DNA of 29,646 nt from CAZPHU01 sp964419255 (GCA_964419255.1 CAYQOU010000053.1:1-29646), one strand, 5' to 3'; positions 14,953-24,443 are shown, counted from the first letter of the stretch. The notes: generated by a model not told the origin, from the letters alone. Numbers and translations are program-made.

Positions 14953-17900
14953 TCACATATATTCTGCTTGCGGATTATGCACATATATACCGACCGTGGA
15001 GTGTTCCGGTTCCATCTGAAAACCGGCGGTAAGCGTTATACCCAGACGCTCCTCTATGGAAAGCAGTGTGAAAAGGGTCTCCTGCTCCTCAAGACCGGGC
15101 ATACCCGTATAGCCGAAACTATATCGCTTGCCGCGCTCTTCGCCCAGGAAAAGAGCCCGTTGAATCTCCCGGCTAACCCTGACAGCCAGATTCTCGGTTA
15201 GAAAGGAGCCCAGTGCGTTGAGATAGAAACCGCGCGAATATCGATCCTCTTTCTGAAAGTAATCGGCAGCTCGCTGTCCCAATCCAGCCCCGATCGTAAC
15301 TCCCTGCACCGCAATTATATCCCCATGCGGATAGAAATAATCGGCGATACTACGCCCTCCTTTCCTTTCCACTCGAGGAAATCTGAACGAGGCCAGTTCC
15401 GTATGAAAATCACCCGGATCGAGCACTACCAAAACCTCATCTTCCGTAAACACCGGAAAAAAGCCGTATACGGCACGTGCCTGGACAAGATCTCTGCTTA
15501 TTATTTCCTCGCACAATGAATCGAAAACTGGTTCAAACTCCGTTTCTACCGTTCGTTTAAATACATCGGAATCTAAATTGCCTCCGCGCCAGTGTCCCTT
15601 GAAGAGTCTGGTTTTATCTATGCTCGAAAGGAGATCTTCCGTGCTCCAGGTAAGAAGATCACTTGCACCGTAAAAAGGTGGACTCAGCATTTCTCCAGAC
15701 TCTACCTCGGGAATAGCTTTCAAGCCGTCCTTTTTTCCTCGCGTGCTTTCTCCTTTAACTGCTTTTATTTGCGATGATGTTTTTTTCCCGGCATCCTGTT
15801 TATTTTTTTCGAGGACCGATGAAGCCTCAAAAGCATCGCGTGCATAGTAGACCCCTCCCGGGTAGCTTTGACCATCCTCCAGCAGCTCGATTCGTTCGGC
15901 AAAAGAGCTGTTTACCGCCGCACCACCGATAAGGACCGGCAGCGAAATGTTGTTTTCATGCAGCGCGGCCACACACCTGGCCATCTCCCGCGATGTAGTC
16001 ACAAGCAGAGCTGACAATCCGACGGCATCGGGCCGCTCGTCTTTTACCGTCTGAATAATCTTCTCCACCGGCACCTGCTTACCCAGATCTATGACTTTAT
16101 ATCCCTGATTTTTCAGGATTGAGCCGACCAGATTCTTGCCAATATCGTGAATATCTCCGTAAACAGTCGCCAGAATTATGCTTCCCTTATGCTTCCGATC
16201 GCCACTTTGAAGATGAGGCTCCAGAATCCCAAGCGCATCCTGCATCACCTCGGCCGACTGCAATACGAAAGGCAGAATCAGCTCCCCTGTTGCCATCTTC
16301 TCACCAACTTCAGCCATCGCCGGAAGAAGTATTTCATTGAGGATAGATTCGGGTTCATGATCCTGAAGAAGCTGCTCGATGGCAGGCTTCAGCTGTCGTT
16401 TGTCTCGTCGAAGTACCATTTCGTGCAATCTTTTATCTGCCGTTAGGTCTCTCAGTTCACCGCCCGTCTGCTTTGCTTCGCCCTTTTTCTCTTTCTGATC
16501 TTCAAATATCTGGATGTAGCGTGCAAGAGCATCTTCTCGCCTGTTGAGAAGCAGGTCTTTGGCGGTCTCACGCACCTGCGGATCGTATGATCTTACATCA
16601 TCACGATGCAAGGGGTTGAAAATCGCCGCCGAAAGACCGGCCTCGGCAGCCAGATCAAGCATGATATTGTTCATGACACGTCTTGCGCGGGCCTTGAGCC
16701 CAAACGAAACGTTACTCACCCCCATAACTGTTTGAACATCAGGCCATCTCTTGCGGATATATTCCAGCGCTTTGAGACTCTCTACAGCAGCATCGGCCGA
16801 CTCAGGATCGCCTGTTGCCAAAGTGAAAACGAGGGGATCAATGAACAGAAAGGAATGGGGCAGGGAAAATTCGCCACAGGCAAGATCGATCAGCTTTTCG
16901 CACAGTTCGATTTTACGCTCCAGACTCTTCGCCATGCCCTCGTCATCGATCGGCAGGGCAATAACCGGACACACATATCGCGACGCCAGCTCCAGTATTC
17001 GCCTGGCCTTGCGGGCACCGTTTTCCAGGTTGATCGAGTTAACCAGTACCGAACCCGGGCTTTTTGGCAGTGTACTGGCAAAAACTTCCGGATCGGTAGA
17101 ATCCAGGCAGAATCCAGTGGTGCACCGCTGAGAAAGAAAAGTAACCAGATGCGCCATCGTTTCGACTTCATCATCCCGCTCATTGACCGCAACACATAAA
17201 TCGAGTACACGGCTGCATTTGCTCTCCTGCTCCTGTGCCAGAAAGTACAGGTCATCCCAGGCATTTGCCAGCACCAGCTCTTTTGTTTTCCGCGAGCCCT
17301 GCGTATTCAGTCGCTCGCCGATAATAAATGGCGTACCCTGCCTCTGAAGCGTGGTACCCGATATGCCCGTGCCGATATGCGGTACGGGATCAGCAACCTT
17401 CCTCTCGGCGACGGTCTTGCCCCTGAGTGCCGTAACAAGCGCACCTATGTGTGAAGGCGATGTCCCGCAACATCCTCCAACCACAGCGACTCCCAGCTTT
17501 TCAACCATTCCGCTCAGAGAGGAGGCAAACTGAGCCGGCTCCATGGTGTAGACCGCATTTCCATCCACGTTTTCGGGCATTCCCGCATTGGGAATCATCG
17601 ATACGGCACAGGGGGCTTTTTGAAGCAGCTCCTTGATTCTCGGCATCATCTCGGCAGGTCCGGTGCTGCAGTTAAGGCCGATTATATCGGGGCAATAATT
17701 TGCGGCACACCCCAGAAATGCATCGATGTTGCTGCCCATGAGCATGTGTCCGGCAGCGTCCATGGTGACCTGCACCTGCAGACAGATCGGCCTGCCCGCA
17801 CGCCCGATCACCTGTCTGGCACCGATCAGTGCCGCACGCAACTCCAGGAGGTCCTGCATGGTCTCAAGCAGTATAATATCCACTCCCCCCTCTATCAGCG

Positions 17901-18342
17901 CCCGTGCCTGCAGGCTAAAAACCTCTACGAAATCCTCGAATGGCGGCGTGTCGGACTGCCCTCCCGAAAGAAGGTAGCCTGTGGGGCCGATTGAGCCGCT
18001 CACAAAAGCCGGTCTCCCGCAAACCTCACCCGCCTTTTTTCTGGCAATGGATGCCGCCGCACGATTTATCTCTTCCGTACGCTCCCCCAGACCATATTCG
18101 GCAAGTTTATACCGGCTACCACCGAACGTATTTGTCTCGATGACATGTGCACCCGCATCCAGATACCGGCCATGCACCTCACCGACAATATCCGCACGGG
18201 TCAAGTTGAGAATTTCAACACAACCGGAATGTCCCTGATAATCGGCATCAGTGATACCTGCCTTTTGAAGTTCGGTACCCATTGCTCCGTCATAGATAAT
18301 CGGCCTACGGGTTTCGATCATATCTTTAATAGTAACACTCAT
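14953..18342 (-). CDS. metH: Cobalamin-dependent methionine synthase
   Basis: A 1129-aa MetH, slightly shorter than the common 1200-1230. It transfers the methyl group of 5-methyl-tetrahydrofolate via cobalamin to homocysteine. Seen: homocysteine domain (about 5-315) with DGAMGTELQ and zinc Cys225 (GLNCSTGP), Cys291 and Cys292 (GGCCGTSP); pterin domain (about 335-600) with IGERLNTQGS; B12 cap (about 635-715); B12-binding domain (about 718-845) with GDIHDIGKNL, axial His732; a basic linker (845-875); and a C-terminal activation domain (about 885-1129). In the activation domain the usual SAM-binding RYSFGYPACP-type motif reads RYSFGYTGMPGLEEQ (1073-1087), so reactivation may be altered. The start ATG has AGGAAGGA about 12 bases upstream. 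It lies 26 bases after purU and is probably co-transcribed. No SAM or cobalamin riboswitch was recognised upstream of the pair. Confidence 0.94.
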   Translation of the reverse strand: MSVTIKDMIETRRPIIYDGAMGTELQKAGITDADYQGHSGCVEILNLTRADIVGEVHGRYLDAGAHVIETNTFGGSRYKLAEYGLGERTEEINRAAASIARKKAGEVCGRPAFVSGSIGPTGYLLSGGQSDTPPFEDFVEVFSLQARALIEGGVDIILLETMQDLLELRAALIGARQVIGRAGRPICLQVQVTMDAAGHMLMGSNIDAFLGCAANYCPDIIGLNCSTGPAEMMPRIKELLQKAPCAVSMIPNAGMPENVDGNAVYTMEPAQFASSLSGMVEKLGVAVVGGCCGTSPSHIGALVTALRGKTVAERKVADPVPHIGTGISGTTLQRQGTPFIIGERLNTQGSRKTKELVLANAWDDLYFLAQEQESKCSRVLDLCVAVNERDDEVETMAHLVTFLSQRCTTGFCLDSTDPEVFASTLPKSPGSVLVNSINLENGARKARRILELASRYVCPVIALPIDDEGMAKSLERKIELCEKLIDLACGEFSLPHSFLFIDPLVFTLATGDPESADAAVESLKALEYIRKRWPDVQTVMGVSNVSFGLKARARRVMNNIMLDLAAEAGLSAAIFNPLHRDDVRSYDPQVRETAKDLLLNRREDALARYIQIFEDQKEKKGEAKQTGGELRDLTADKRLHEMVLRRDKRQLKPAIEQLLQDHEPESILNEILLPAMAEVGEKMATGELILPFVLQSAEVMQDALGILEPHLQSGDRKHKGSIILATVYGDIHDIGKNLVGSILKNQGYKVIDLGKQVPVEKIIQTVKDERPDAVGLSALLVTTSREMARCVAALHENNISLPVLIGGAAVNSSFAERIELLEDGQSYPGGVYYARDAFEASSVLEKNKQDAGKKTSSQIKAVKGESTRGKKDGLKAIPEVESGEMLSPPFYGASDLLTWSTEDLLSSIDKTRLFKGHWRGGNLDSDVFKRTVETEFEPVFDSLCEEIISRDLVQARAVYGFFPVFTEDEVLVVLDPGDFHTELASFRFPRVERKGGRSIADYFYPHGDIIAVQGVTIGAGLGQRAADYFQKEDRYSRGFYLNALGSFLTENLAVRVSREIQRALFLGEERGKRYSFGYTGMPGLEEQETLFTLLSIEERLGITLTAGFQMEPEHSTVGIYVHNPQAEYM

Positions 18343-18368
18343 TATTCTGAAGAATCCTTCCTGAAGGT

Positions 18369-19250
18369 TCAGGCAAAAACAATCGTCTTGTTGCGAAAAC
18401 GGATGACGCGATGCTCTACATGAGCCCGGATTGCATTTGCCAGTGCGATTTGTTCCAGATGCTTGCCTTTTCGTTTTAGGTCCTGAACGGTATCACGATG
18501 GGATACTCTTTCCACCACCTGATCGATAATTGGCCCCTCATCCAGATCTTCGGTCACATAATGAGCGGTGGCCCCAATCACCTTTACTCCCCGATCATAT
18601 GCCTGGCGATAGGGATTTGCCCCCTTGAAAGAGGGCAGGAAGCTGTGATGGATGTTGATGATATCTTTTCCATACCCGGCGATGAAATCGCCGCTGAGAA
18701 TCTGCATGTACCTGGCCAGTACCAGAAAATCAGTATCTTGCAGTAATTCAAGCTGTTTCTGCTCATCCCGTCGCTTACTGTCGCTTCTCACGGGCAGGTA
18801 TTGGAATGTGACTCCATACGATTTTACAATATCCTCGACATCGGGGTGGTTGCTGATAACAACCGGTATATCCACCCTCAGCTCGCCGCTTCGCCACAGA
18901 TAAAGCAGCTCCACCAGGCAATGATCGAACCGTGAGACCATTATACCCATCTTCATGCGTGTGCTGGCATATTTCATTGTCCAGTCGGCTTTCAGTCCCC
19001 CGGCCAGGATTTCAAACTCTTTTTCCAGATGAGCCGCCGGAACCTGTTTGGGATCGAAGCAAAATTCCAGTCGCATGAAAAACCGTCCGTTTTCAGGGTC
19101 GGTGCTGTACTGGTCGGACTGATGGATATTTCCATTGTATCTGTATACAAAATCCGAAATTTTGGCCACAATCCCTTTCTGGTCGGAACATTGTACAAGC
19201 AGTATTGCAGTCTCCAGGGCAGCATCCTTTTCCGAATGTTTCTCAAACAT
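18369..19250 (-). CDS. purU: Formyltetrahydrofolate deformylase
   Basis: A 293-aa PurU. It hydrolyses 10-formyl-THF to formate and THF, balancing the one-carbon pool. Seen: N-terminal ACT domain (about 12-90) with CSDQKGIVAKISDFVY, then a formyltransferase-fold domain (about 100-290) with the catalytic set Asn199, His202 and an Asp in TEDLDEGP (Asp235/Asp237), and the signature HHSFLPSFKGANPYRQA (201-217). Length is normal for the family. The ATG is preceded by AAAGGA with 9-base spacing. A TATAAG lies about 30 bases upstream of the ATG, but no good -35 was found. metH follows after 26 bases, so the folate/methionine link is likely regulated together. Confusion with purN is unlikely because of the ACT domain. 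Confidence 0.93.
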   Translation of the reverse strand: MFEKHSEKDAALETAILLVQCSDQKGIVAKISDFVYRYNGNIHQSDQYSTDPENGRFFMRLEFCFDPKQVPAAHLEKEFEILAGGLKADWTMKYASTRMKMGIMVSRFDHCLVELLYLWRSGELRVDIPVVISNHPDVEDIVKSYGVTFQYLPVRSDSKRRDEQKQLELLQDTDFLVLARYMQILSGDFIAGYGKDIINIHHSFLPSFKGANPYRQAYDRGVKVIGATAHYVTEDLDEGPIIDQVVERVSHRDTVQDLKRKGKHLEQIALANAIRAHVEHRVIRFRNKTIVFA

Positions 19251-19465
19251 TTCAGCGTCCTTTGATCATATAGCTTATAGCATGTGCATTTTGTTTAGTT
19301 GCAGATGATATCTCGAGCACAGGCAGTCTTTAAAAATACATCCGCCGCATTTCTTCTCCCCAGAAACCCGCAATTGGTGGCCCGGGTAGATTCATACGCC
19401 TGAGATGTTTCTATGCGATGAAAAGATCTATAGTTCTTTGGATTCACCGGTGGTTAACAATCTGA

Positions 19466-21424
19466 CTACCTGTCAGTGCTCCTGCGCTTACCAGCCCACA
19501 GAAACGTTTCTATAAGAAGTGCACCTGCCAGAATCAGCCAGAACAGCATTGACGGCAGAGAGGCGGAACGGCTTGCAACAAACGATCTGAACTGTCGCCG
19601 GCTCACCGCTTTCGCAAACGGCCTGCTGTGCGGTGCGATGGTGGGAATGCGGTATCTCAGATCAAACTCCGCCGGATCGGTGTTGACGGCGATCTCCCGG
19701 GTAGGATTTCCGTCAGGATGAATCGAATAAATACCCGGTAGTGAAAATGAGACCTGCGGTTGGTTTTCCCATCTGGCGATCAGACGCCCCTGACTGTTGT
19801 AGACATCGGCTCCGGATGCAAGCCCCTGGTAGGGATTATACCGCGGCTGTCCGGCAATCCACATCTGATCTTGATGAGAGAGCCGGTTAAGCCCAAACAG
19901 CAGCATCCTGTCGAGCATTGGAAGGAAAAAACCGGTTTCCGCAAAATTGTTTTCGGTGGAAATTTCCAGAGGCGTTGCCCACAGAAGCCACACATGCCCC
20001 TGCCCGTCCCGTTTCCAGCTGATCAGAGGTTTTCGGTTATTCATAAGCATCAGAGCACTGCCGGGCAGATTCTCGAGATAGGAGGAGATCCTCACGGTGC
20101 GGTCCTCAAAGCGGGGAAACGATCGCCACAGTGAAGAGACCGTATCGGGAAGAACCGGATACATTGCCTGCGAGCGGCCCATTACCGGTTTACCTTTCGA
20201 TGAAAGGTGCTCATACACGTTGTCCATCCACTCCCCTGCATCGGGTTGCATTGCGGGAGAAACAAGTATCAGCTTGTCGTGCAGACTCCCTTTGGCCAAG
20301 AGTGCCTCCAGAGGACGGATCGTATTTCTCACTCCAGATAAAACGATGATCCCGGAAGAATCCAGATCTTCATAACTGACTGTGTGCGGTGCCTCTATGC
20401 GCACCCTGGTTTTCAACAGAAGTTTCAGCGCGGTGCGCAGGGGAAGAGTCTGTTCTTCATCGCCAACCACCAGCACCGTCTTATTTTTGTTGGACGAGCG
20501 CGAGAAGTAGAGTTGATTGTCTTCCATAAACGCATCATCGGCTTGAAGGCGAAGCTGCCCTCCGCCACTCTGTTGTTGGTTCTGGACAGGAATGGCTTCG
20601 ATTTTTCCACTATCCGCGGCTAGTTGAACCTGCTTCACCCCCACCCGCATCTCTCCCGATAAAACCTGCAACTCCGCGCGTGTGAGGTTTGCACCCTGTG
20701 TATAAACCGAGCATTGAAGCACATCTGATATGTGCGGGTTAGTGATGCCCGCATTTCTCAATTGTTTATTACGGGGAGCTACCGAAACCATCAGCAGTGG
20801 ATATTTCAACGTATCCTGCGCCAGCACGGAGTCGAGAATCGAGGTGTGTCGGGCCTGAAAATCACTGAAAAGAAAAAGGACATTGGGACCGCTGTTTTCA
20901 TTTTGTATCTGACCGTATCGGTTGAGCATGCCAACAAGATCACTCGGTCCGTGTCTTGCCTGCAGATCCGGTTGCGATTCAATCTCAACGAAATCATCCT
21001 GTTTGGTATCATAGACCAGGATTTCCGAAGAAGGGGCAATCAATGAATCCAGAGATTCGATCAACCGAAAGGAATGCTCACGCAGCATTATATCATTGAT
21101 CCTGTAATTCATACTGACAGTCGGATCGATCCAGCAGTAGATTGTGTTCTGAGCGTGGCCGAGGCTTCGGAATGGATCGCTTTTCAAAAAAGGCTGAGCA
21201 AAAGCAGCGACAAGCGCTATGATAATCGCCATTCGGGTGACAAGAAGTAAAAACTGACGCAACCGTTTGTTTTTACTGGCGGTGATTGCCGTTTTTCGCA
21301 GAAAGCGCAGGGAAGAAAAATGTATGGTTCGGGTGCGTTTGCGAAAAAGAAGGTGAATTATCACCGGAATAGCAACAAATGCTGCTGCCCACAGGTAGAT
21401 TGGCTGAAAAAATGAGATACCCAC
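19466..21424 (-). CDS. BatA-like N-terminal domain / VWA-like membrane protein
   Basis: A 652-aa membrane protein. Seen: a BatA N-terminal domain (about 1-80) with two membrane helices (about 8-27, 58-76) and the characteristic HLLFRKRTRTIHFSSLRFL between them; a VWA-like region from about 94 with a degenerate MIDAS (DPTVS, Asp100-Ser104, Thr where DxSxS has the first Ser); a long periplasmic beta-rich part; and a C-terminal membrane helix (about 624-642) followed by Lys/Arg. The start is GTG at 21424-21422, overlapping by one base the TAG of the DUF58 gene (TAGTG), so translation is coupled. Such DUF58-BatA pairs usually belong to MoxR AAA+ systems, but no MoxR gene is in the window. Function is unknown beyond a membrane complex role. 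Confidence 0.82.
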   Translation of the reverse strand: MGISFFQPIYLWAAAFVAIPVIIHLLFRKRTRTIHFSSLRFLRKTAITASKNKRLRQFLLLVTRMAIIIALVAAFAQPFLKSDPFRSLGHAQNTIYCWIDPTVSMNYRINDIMLREHSFRLIESLDSLIAPSSEILVYDTKQDDFVEIESQPDLQARHGPSDLVGMLNRYGQIQNENSGPNVLFLFSDFQARHTSILDSVLAQDTLKYPLLMVSVAPRNKQLRNAGITNPHISDVLQCSVYTQGANLTRAELQVLSGEMRVGVKQVQLAADSGKIEAIPVQNQQQSGGGQLRLQADDAFMEDNQLYFSRSSNKNKTVLVVGDEEQTLPLRTALKLLLKTRVRIEAPHTVSYEDLDSSGIIVLSGVRNTIRPLEALLAKGSLHDKLILVSPAMQPDAGEWMDNVYEHLSSKGKPVMGRSQAMYPVLPDTVSSLWRSFPRFEDRTVRISSYLENLPGSALMLMNNRKPLISWKRDGQGHVWLLWATPLEISTENNFAETGFFLPMLDRMLLFGLNRLSHQDQMWIAGQPRYNPYQGLASGADVYNSQGRLIARWENQPQVSFSLPGIYSIHPDGNPTREIAVNTDPAEFDLRYRIPTIAPHSRPFAKAVSRRQFRSFVASRSASLPSMLFWLILAGALLIETFLWAGKRRSTDR

Positions 21425-22317
21425 TAGTTGAGCCTCCGCCGTTTTTCCAGTATTCGGAAGAGCGCCGTATGAAATGGAGTATCAGTGGTGACAATCTCAC
21501 AATCTATGGCCAGCTCCTTACATGCCTCCTCGATTTTCCGACGGTGGCTGGTAAATCCATCCATATGGTACTGCGCGGCGGTCTGCGCATCCAGCACAAG
21601 CTCCTGATTTGTTTCGATATCGATCATGCGTAAAGGCGTGTTCTGCCTGAAATCCGACTCCTGAGGGTCCGAAACCCAGATAACCACCACCTCCTGTCTT
21701 TTGAACCGAAGATGGCGCAAGCCCTGAATGATATCGTCAGGATCATCCAGCATATCAGAGATGATCACCGAAAGTCCGCGCTTGCGCAATGTTTGTGCGA
21801 TAGTGTTAAGCGCCTTTCCACACGCGGTCGCATTGGAAGGCTTAACCGCTTCGAGAGTGTTGAGAATAGTCTTAAGCTGCACGTTTGTGGATCGCGGCGG
21901 TACCGACAGACCGATTTTCTCGTCAAACGTAACCACCCCCACGGCATCGCGCTGCCTGATCAGTATCCAGGCCAGGGATGCCGCAACCGTACGGGCATAA
22001 TCGTATTTGGTCATCTGCCCACCGCCCTTAAATCGCATAGATGCACTGGTATCGACCAGGATGCGGGCATACAGATTGGTCTCATCCTCAAACAGACGTA
22101 CTACCGTTTTGTCGCTGCGGGCAAACTTACGCCAGTCGATCATCCTGGTAGGCTCCCCGAATCGATACGGGCGGTATTCCAGAAAATCGGCGGAAAAACC
22201 GTGATAGGGACTGCGGTGCAGCCCCGCAATGATCCCTTCAACAATCAGCTTTGCCCGCAGACTCAGAGAGCGAATCGGTACAAGCTGTTCCGGTTTTAGA
22301 AAGGTAAAGGATGACAT
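21424..22317 (-). CDS. DUF58 domain protein with VWA MIDAS
   Basis: A 297-aa DUF58 protein. The start is taken as ATG 22317-22315, with AGGA 7 bases before it; the open frame continues upstream but would overlap hflX. Seen: an N-terminal RSLSLRAKLIVEGIIAGLHR, the DUF58 core FLEYRPYRFGEPTRMIDWRK (about 45-64), RSDKTVVRLFEDE, and a complete MIDAS DTSAS (89-93) in a VWA-like fold, with VISDMLDDPDD later as another metal-proximal loop. No membrane helix is present, so it is cytoplasmic. It starts 4 bases after hflX and its stop shares a base with the BatA-like start. DUF58 proteins are usual partners of MoxR ATPases; that partner is not seen here. Confidence 0.88.
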   Translation of the reverse strand: MSSFTFLKPEQLVPIRSLSLRAKLIVEGIIAGLHRSPYHGFSADFLEYRPYRFGEPTRMIDWRKFARSDKTVVRLFEDETNLYARILVDTSASMRFKGGGQMTKYDYARTVAASLAWILIRQRDAVGVVTFDEKIGLSVPPRSTNVQLKTILNTLEAVKPSNATACGKALNTIAQTLRKRGLSVIISDMLDDPDDIIQGLRHLRFKRQEVVVIWVSDPQESDFRQNTPLRMIDIETNQELVLDAQTAAQYHMDGFTSHRRKIEEACKELAIDCEIVTTDTPFHTALFRILEKRRRLN

Positions 22318-22321
22318 CGCT

Positions 22322-23488
22322 TTATCCTTTTCTCGCAATCGCGGTACGGCTTTCCCGATGGATGATCTCGGATTTTGCCTCTTCCCTTCGAAAATCACGA
22401 ATCTGATCGGCCATATGTTGCTTGAGCTTTTCGATATCAGATTCATCGAAAGCCGAAACAAACAACGCCTCCGGAAAGGCAAGCATCAGCTGCTTTCGTA
22501 CAAAGGGATCAACCACCAGATCCATTTTATTGAATACAACCTGCCGGGCCATGTTGTGCACATCGAGCTCGTCGAGGACCTCTCTGACCGTAGCCAGCTG
22601 CTGAGCAGACCACTCACTGGATGCATCCATAACCAGCAACAGAAGATCAGCCTCACGCACCACCTCCAGCGTGCTCTTAAAGGATGCCACCAGATGGTGA
22701 GGCAGTTTGCGTATGAATCCTACGGTATCGGATATGATCACATCCCCGATTCCCTTGAGGTAGGTACGCCTGGTTGTGGTATCAAGAGTCGCAAACAGTT
22801 TGTTTTCCACCAACGCGCGTGATCCGCATAAGGAATTTAGCAGTGATGATTTACCCACGTTGGTATACCCGACCAGAGCCACTTTGAATACGTTGTGACG
22901 AGATTTGCGCTGAGTCTGCCTCGTCTGCTCGATTTTTTTCAGTTTCTGATTGAGATCTGATATCTTCTTTTGAATCAGCCGTCTGTCGACCTCCAACTGT
23001 TTTTCACCGGGGCCACGGGTACCGATACCACCGAACTGTTCGGAAAAGTGGGTCCAGGCATGCGTCAATCGGGGATAGAGAGTACGCAGCTGAGCCAGTT
23101 CAACCTGGATGCGGGCCTCATTTGTTCTGGCGTGCTGTGCAAATATATCCAGGATCAGCTGACTTCGATCGATTACTTTTCCGCCGATCAGCTTCTCTAT
23201 CGTGCGGATCTGCCCCGGTGACAGCTCGGCATCGATCACCAGCGTCTTGCTCTTGTGTTGCTTCAATATTCCGCGGATTTCTTTTATCTTTCCGCTACCC
23301 AGGTAGGTTGAAGCAGTTGGCTTTTCCCGTTTCTGCACCACAGTCTCAACCACGTCCGCCCCCGCGGTGCGGCAAAGCATCTGCATCTCCTGCATGTCCT
23401 CTTCAAACAATCGAGGATTTTGAGTAGAGGTCAATAAACCAGCTAAGACAATTCGTTCATTTGGTGGGGGAAACGCGATTTCTATCAT
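22322..23488 (-). CDS. hflX: GTPase HflX
   Basis: A 388-aa HflX, a ribosome-associated translational GTPase of the Obg-HflX group that rescues or splits stalled 70S ribosomes under stress. Seen: an N-terminal HflX domain with YLGSGKIKEI (62-71), the signature GGIGTRGPGEKQLEVDRR (153-170), a coiled-coil (about 165-200), P-loop GYTNVGKSS (207-215), TLDTTTR (234-240), DTVG (254-257) and NKMD (320-323). It is a little shorter than the E. coli protein. The ATG has only a weak GAGGA about 13 bases upstream. It lies 40 bases after map and 4 bases before the DUF58 gene. Confidence 0.94.
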   Translation of the reverse strand: MIEIAFPPPNERIVLAGLLTSTQNPRLFEEDMQEMQMLCRTAGADVVETVVQKREKPTASTYLGSGKIKEIRGILKQHKSKTLVIDAELSPGQIRTIEKLIGGKVIDRSQLILDIFAQHARTNEARIQVELAQLRTLYPRLTHAWTHFSEQFGGIGTRGPGEKQLEVDRRLIQKKISDLNQKLKKIEQTRQTQRKSRHNVFKVALVGYTNVGKSSLLNSLCGSRALVENKLFATLDTTTRRTYLKGIGDVIISDTVGFIRKLPHHLVASFKSTLEVVREADLLLLVMDASSEWSAQQLATVREVLDELDVHNMARQVVFNKMDLVVDPFVRKQLMLAFPEALFVSAFDESDIEKLKQHMADQIRDFRREEAKSEIIHRESRTAIARKG

Positions 23489-23528
23489 AGTTAAGAGAAA
23501 ATCCTCATCAGGCCCGAAGCCTGTTTTG

Positions 23529-24443
23529 TTAAAGAGTAAGCGAATCGACGATTAAGGTCTTACCCGCCCGGCGCTGCGAGGGGGTGAGAGTAAGAATCTC
23601 TACGCCATCTTCCGTAACGGCAACGGTATGCTCAAACTGTGCCGACAGCTTCAGGTCCCTGGTCCGCACCGTCCATCCGTCCTGTGGATCGGTGGTCACG
23701 CGAAAATCGCCCATGTTTATCATCGGCTCGACAGTAAACGTTAGCCCCGGTCGCATGATAACATCTTCGGCATCCCGCGTGATATGGTGGTAGACCGAGA
23801 AGAACTCATGGAATTTTCGGCCGATACCATGTCCGGTGTACTGCTGTACTACGGAAAAACCGTTCTTTTTCACAAATGGTTCGATCGCCCTGCCGATCGC
23901 CATCATGTTTTCTCCCGGTTTGACCGCCTCTATACCAAGTATCAATGCCCGTGCCGCTATTTCCACAAGCTTACGAGCCTCTGGAGCGACATCCCCGATA
24001 AGAAAAGTTTCTGAAGAATCACCATGGAATCCATCTACAATCGTCGTCAGGTCTACATTGACGATGTCACCATCTTCTAAAACGATGTCAGGGGACGGAA
24101 TACCGTGACACACTACCTCGTTTTTTGAAATACAAACCGATTTTGGATACCCGTGATACCCAAGGCAGGCGGGGGTATGATCATGTTTTACGGTATAATC
24201 ATACGCCAGAGAATCAATCTCTTCGCTGGTGACCCCGGCTCTGATATGCGGCCTGAGATAGTCCATCAATTCCCCGTTGAACTTTCCGGCCTTACGCATC
24301 CCCTCGATTTCTTCCGGCGTCTTGGCCATCTTTCCACTCGTATCCATCACCTTATGCTTTCCCTCTTGTGTATCACTGTGCAAATGACACCGTTTATACT
24401 TCTTACCACTCCCGCACCAACAAGGATCGTTTCGTTTAATCAT
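23529..24443 (-). CDS. map: Type I methionine aminopeptidase with N-terminal SEC-C zinc motif
   Basis: A 304-aa MetAP that removes the initiator Met from nascent proteins. Seen: an N-terminal SEC-C motif (residues 6-22, CWCGSGKKYKRCH, ligands Cys8, Cys10, Cys19 and His20) and then the pita-bread domain with metal ligands Asp131, Asp142, His205 (TGHGIG), Glu239 (VEPM) and Glu271 (FEHTV), plus His113 in CHGIP. Length is longer than E. coli Map (264) because of the extension. SEC-C is otherwise known from SecA, where it binds SecB and ribosomes, so a ribosome-targeting role is a reasonable inference. The gene heads the map-hflX-DUF58-BatA run; the ribosome site is weak. Confidence 0.94.
   Translation of the reverse strand: MIKRNDPCWCGSGKKYKRCHLHSDTQEGKHKVMDTSGKMAKTPEEIEGMRKAGKFNGELMDYLRPHIRAGVTSEEIDSLAYDYTVKHDHTPACLGYHGYPKSVCISKNEVVCHGIPSPDIVLEDGDIVNVDLTTIVDGFHGDSSETFLIGDVAPEARKLVEIAARALILGIEAVKPGENMMAIGRAIEPFVKKNGFSVVQQYTGHGIGRKFHEFFSVYHHITRDAEDVIMRPGLTFTVEPMINMGDFRVTTDPQDGWTVRTRDLKLSAQFEHTVAVTEDGVEILTLTPSQRRAGKTLIVDSLTL

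Noticed and set aside
16606..17199. 197-codon plus-strand ORF inside metH
   Set aside because: It is fully opposite conserved metH coding sequence and lacks recognisable domains; high-GC shadow frame.
19340..19395. ACCCG/CGGGT inverted pair as a terminator after the BatA-like gene
   Set aside because: The stem is only 5 bp with a 12-base loop and no T-tract on the relevant strand.
22318..22482. Longer N-terminal extension of the DUF58 gene
   Set aside because: It lies inside hflX, has a non-family composition, and a good ribosome site precedes ATG 22317.
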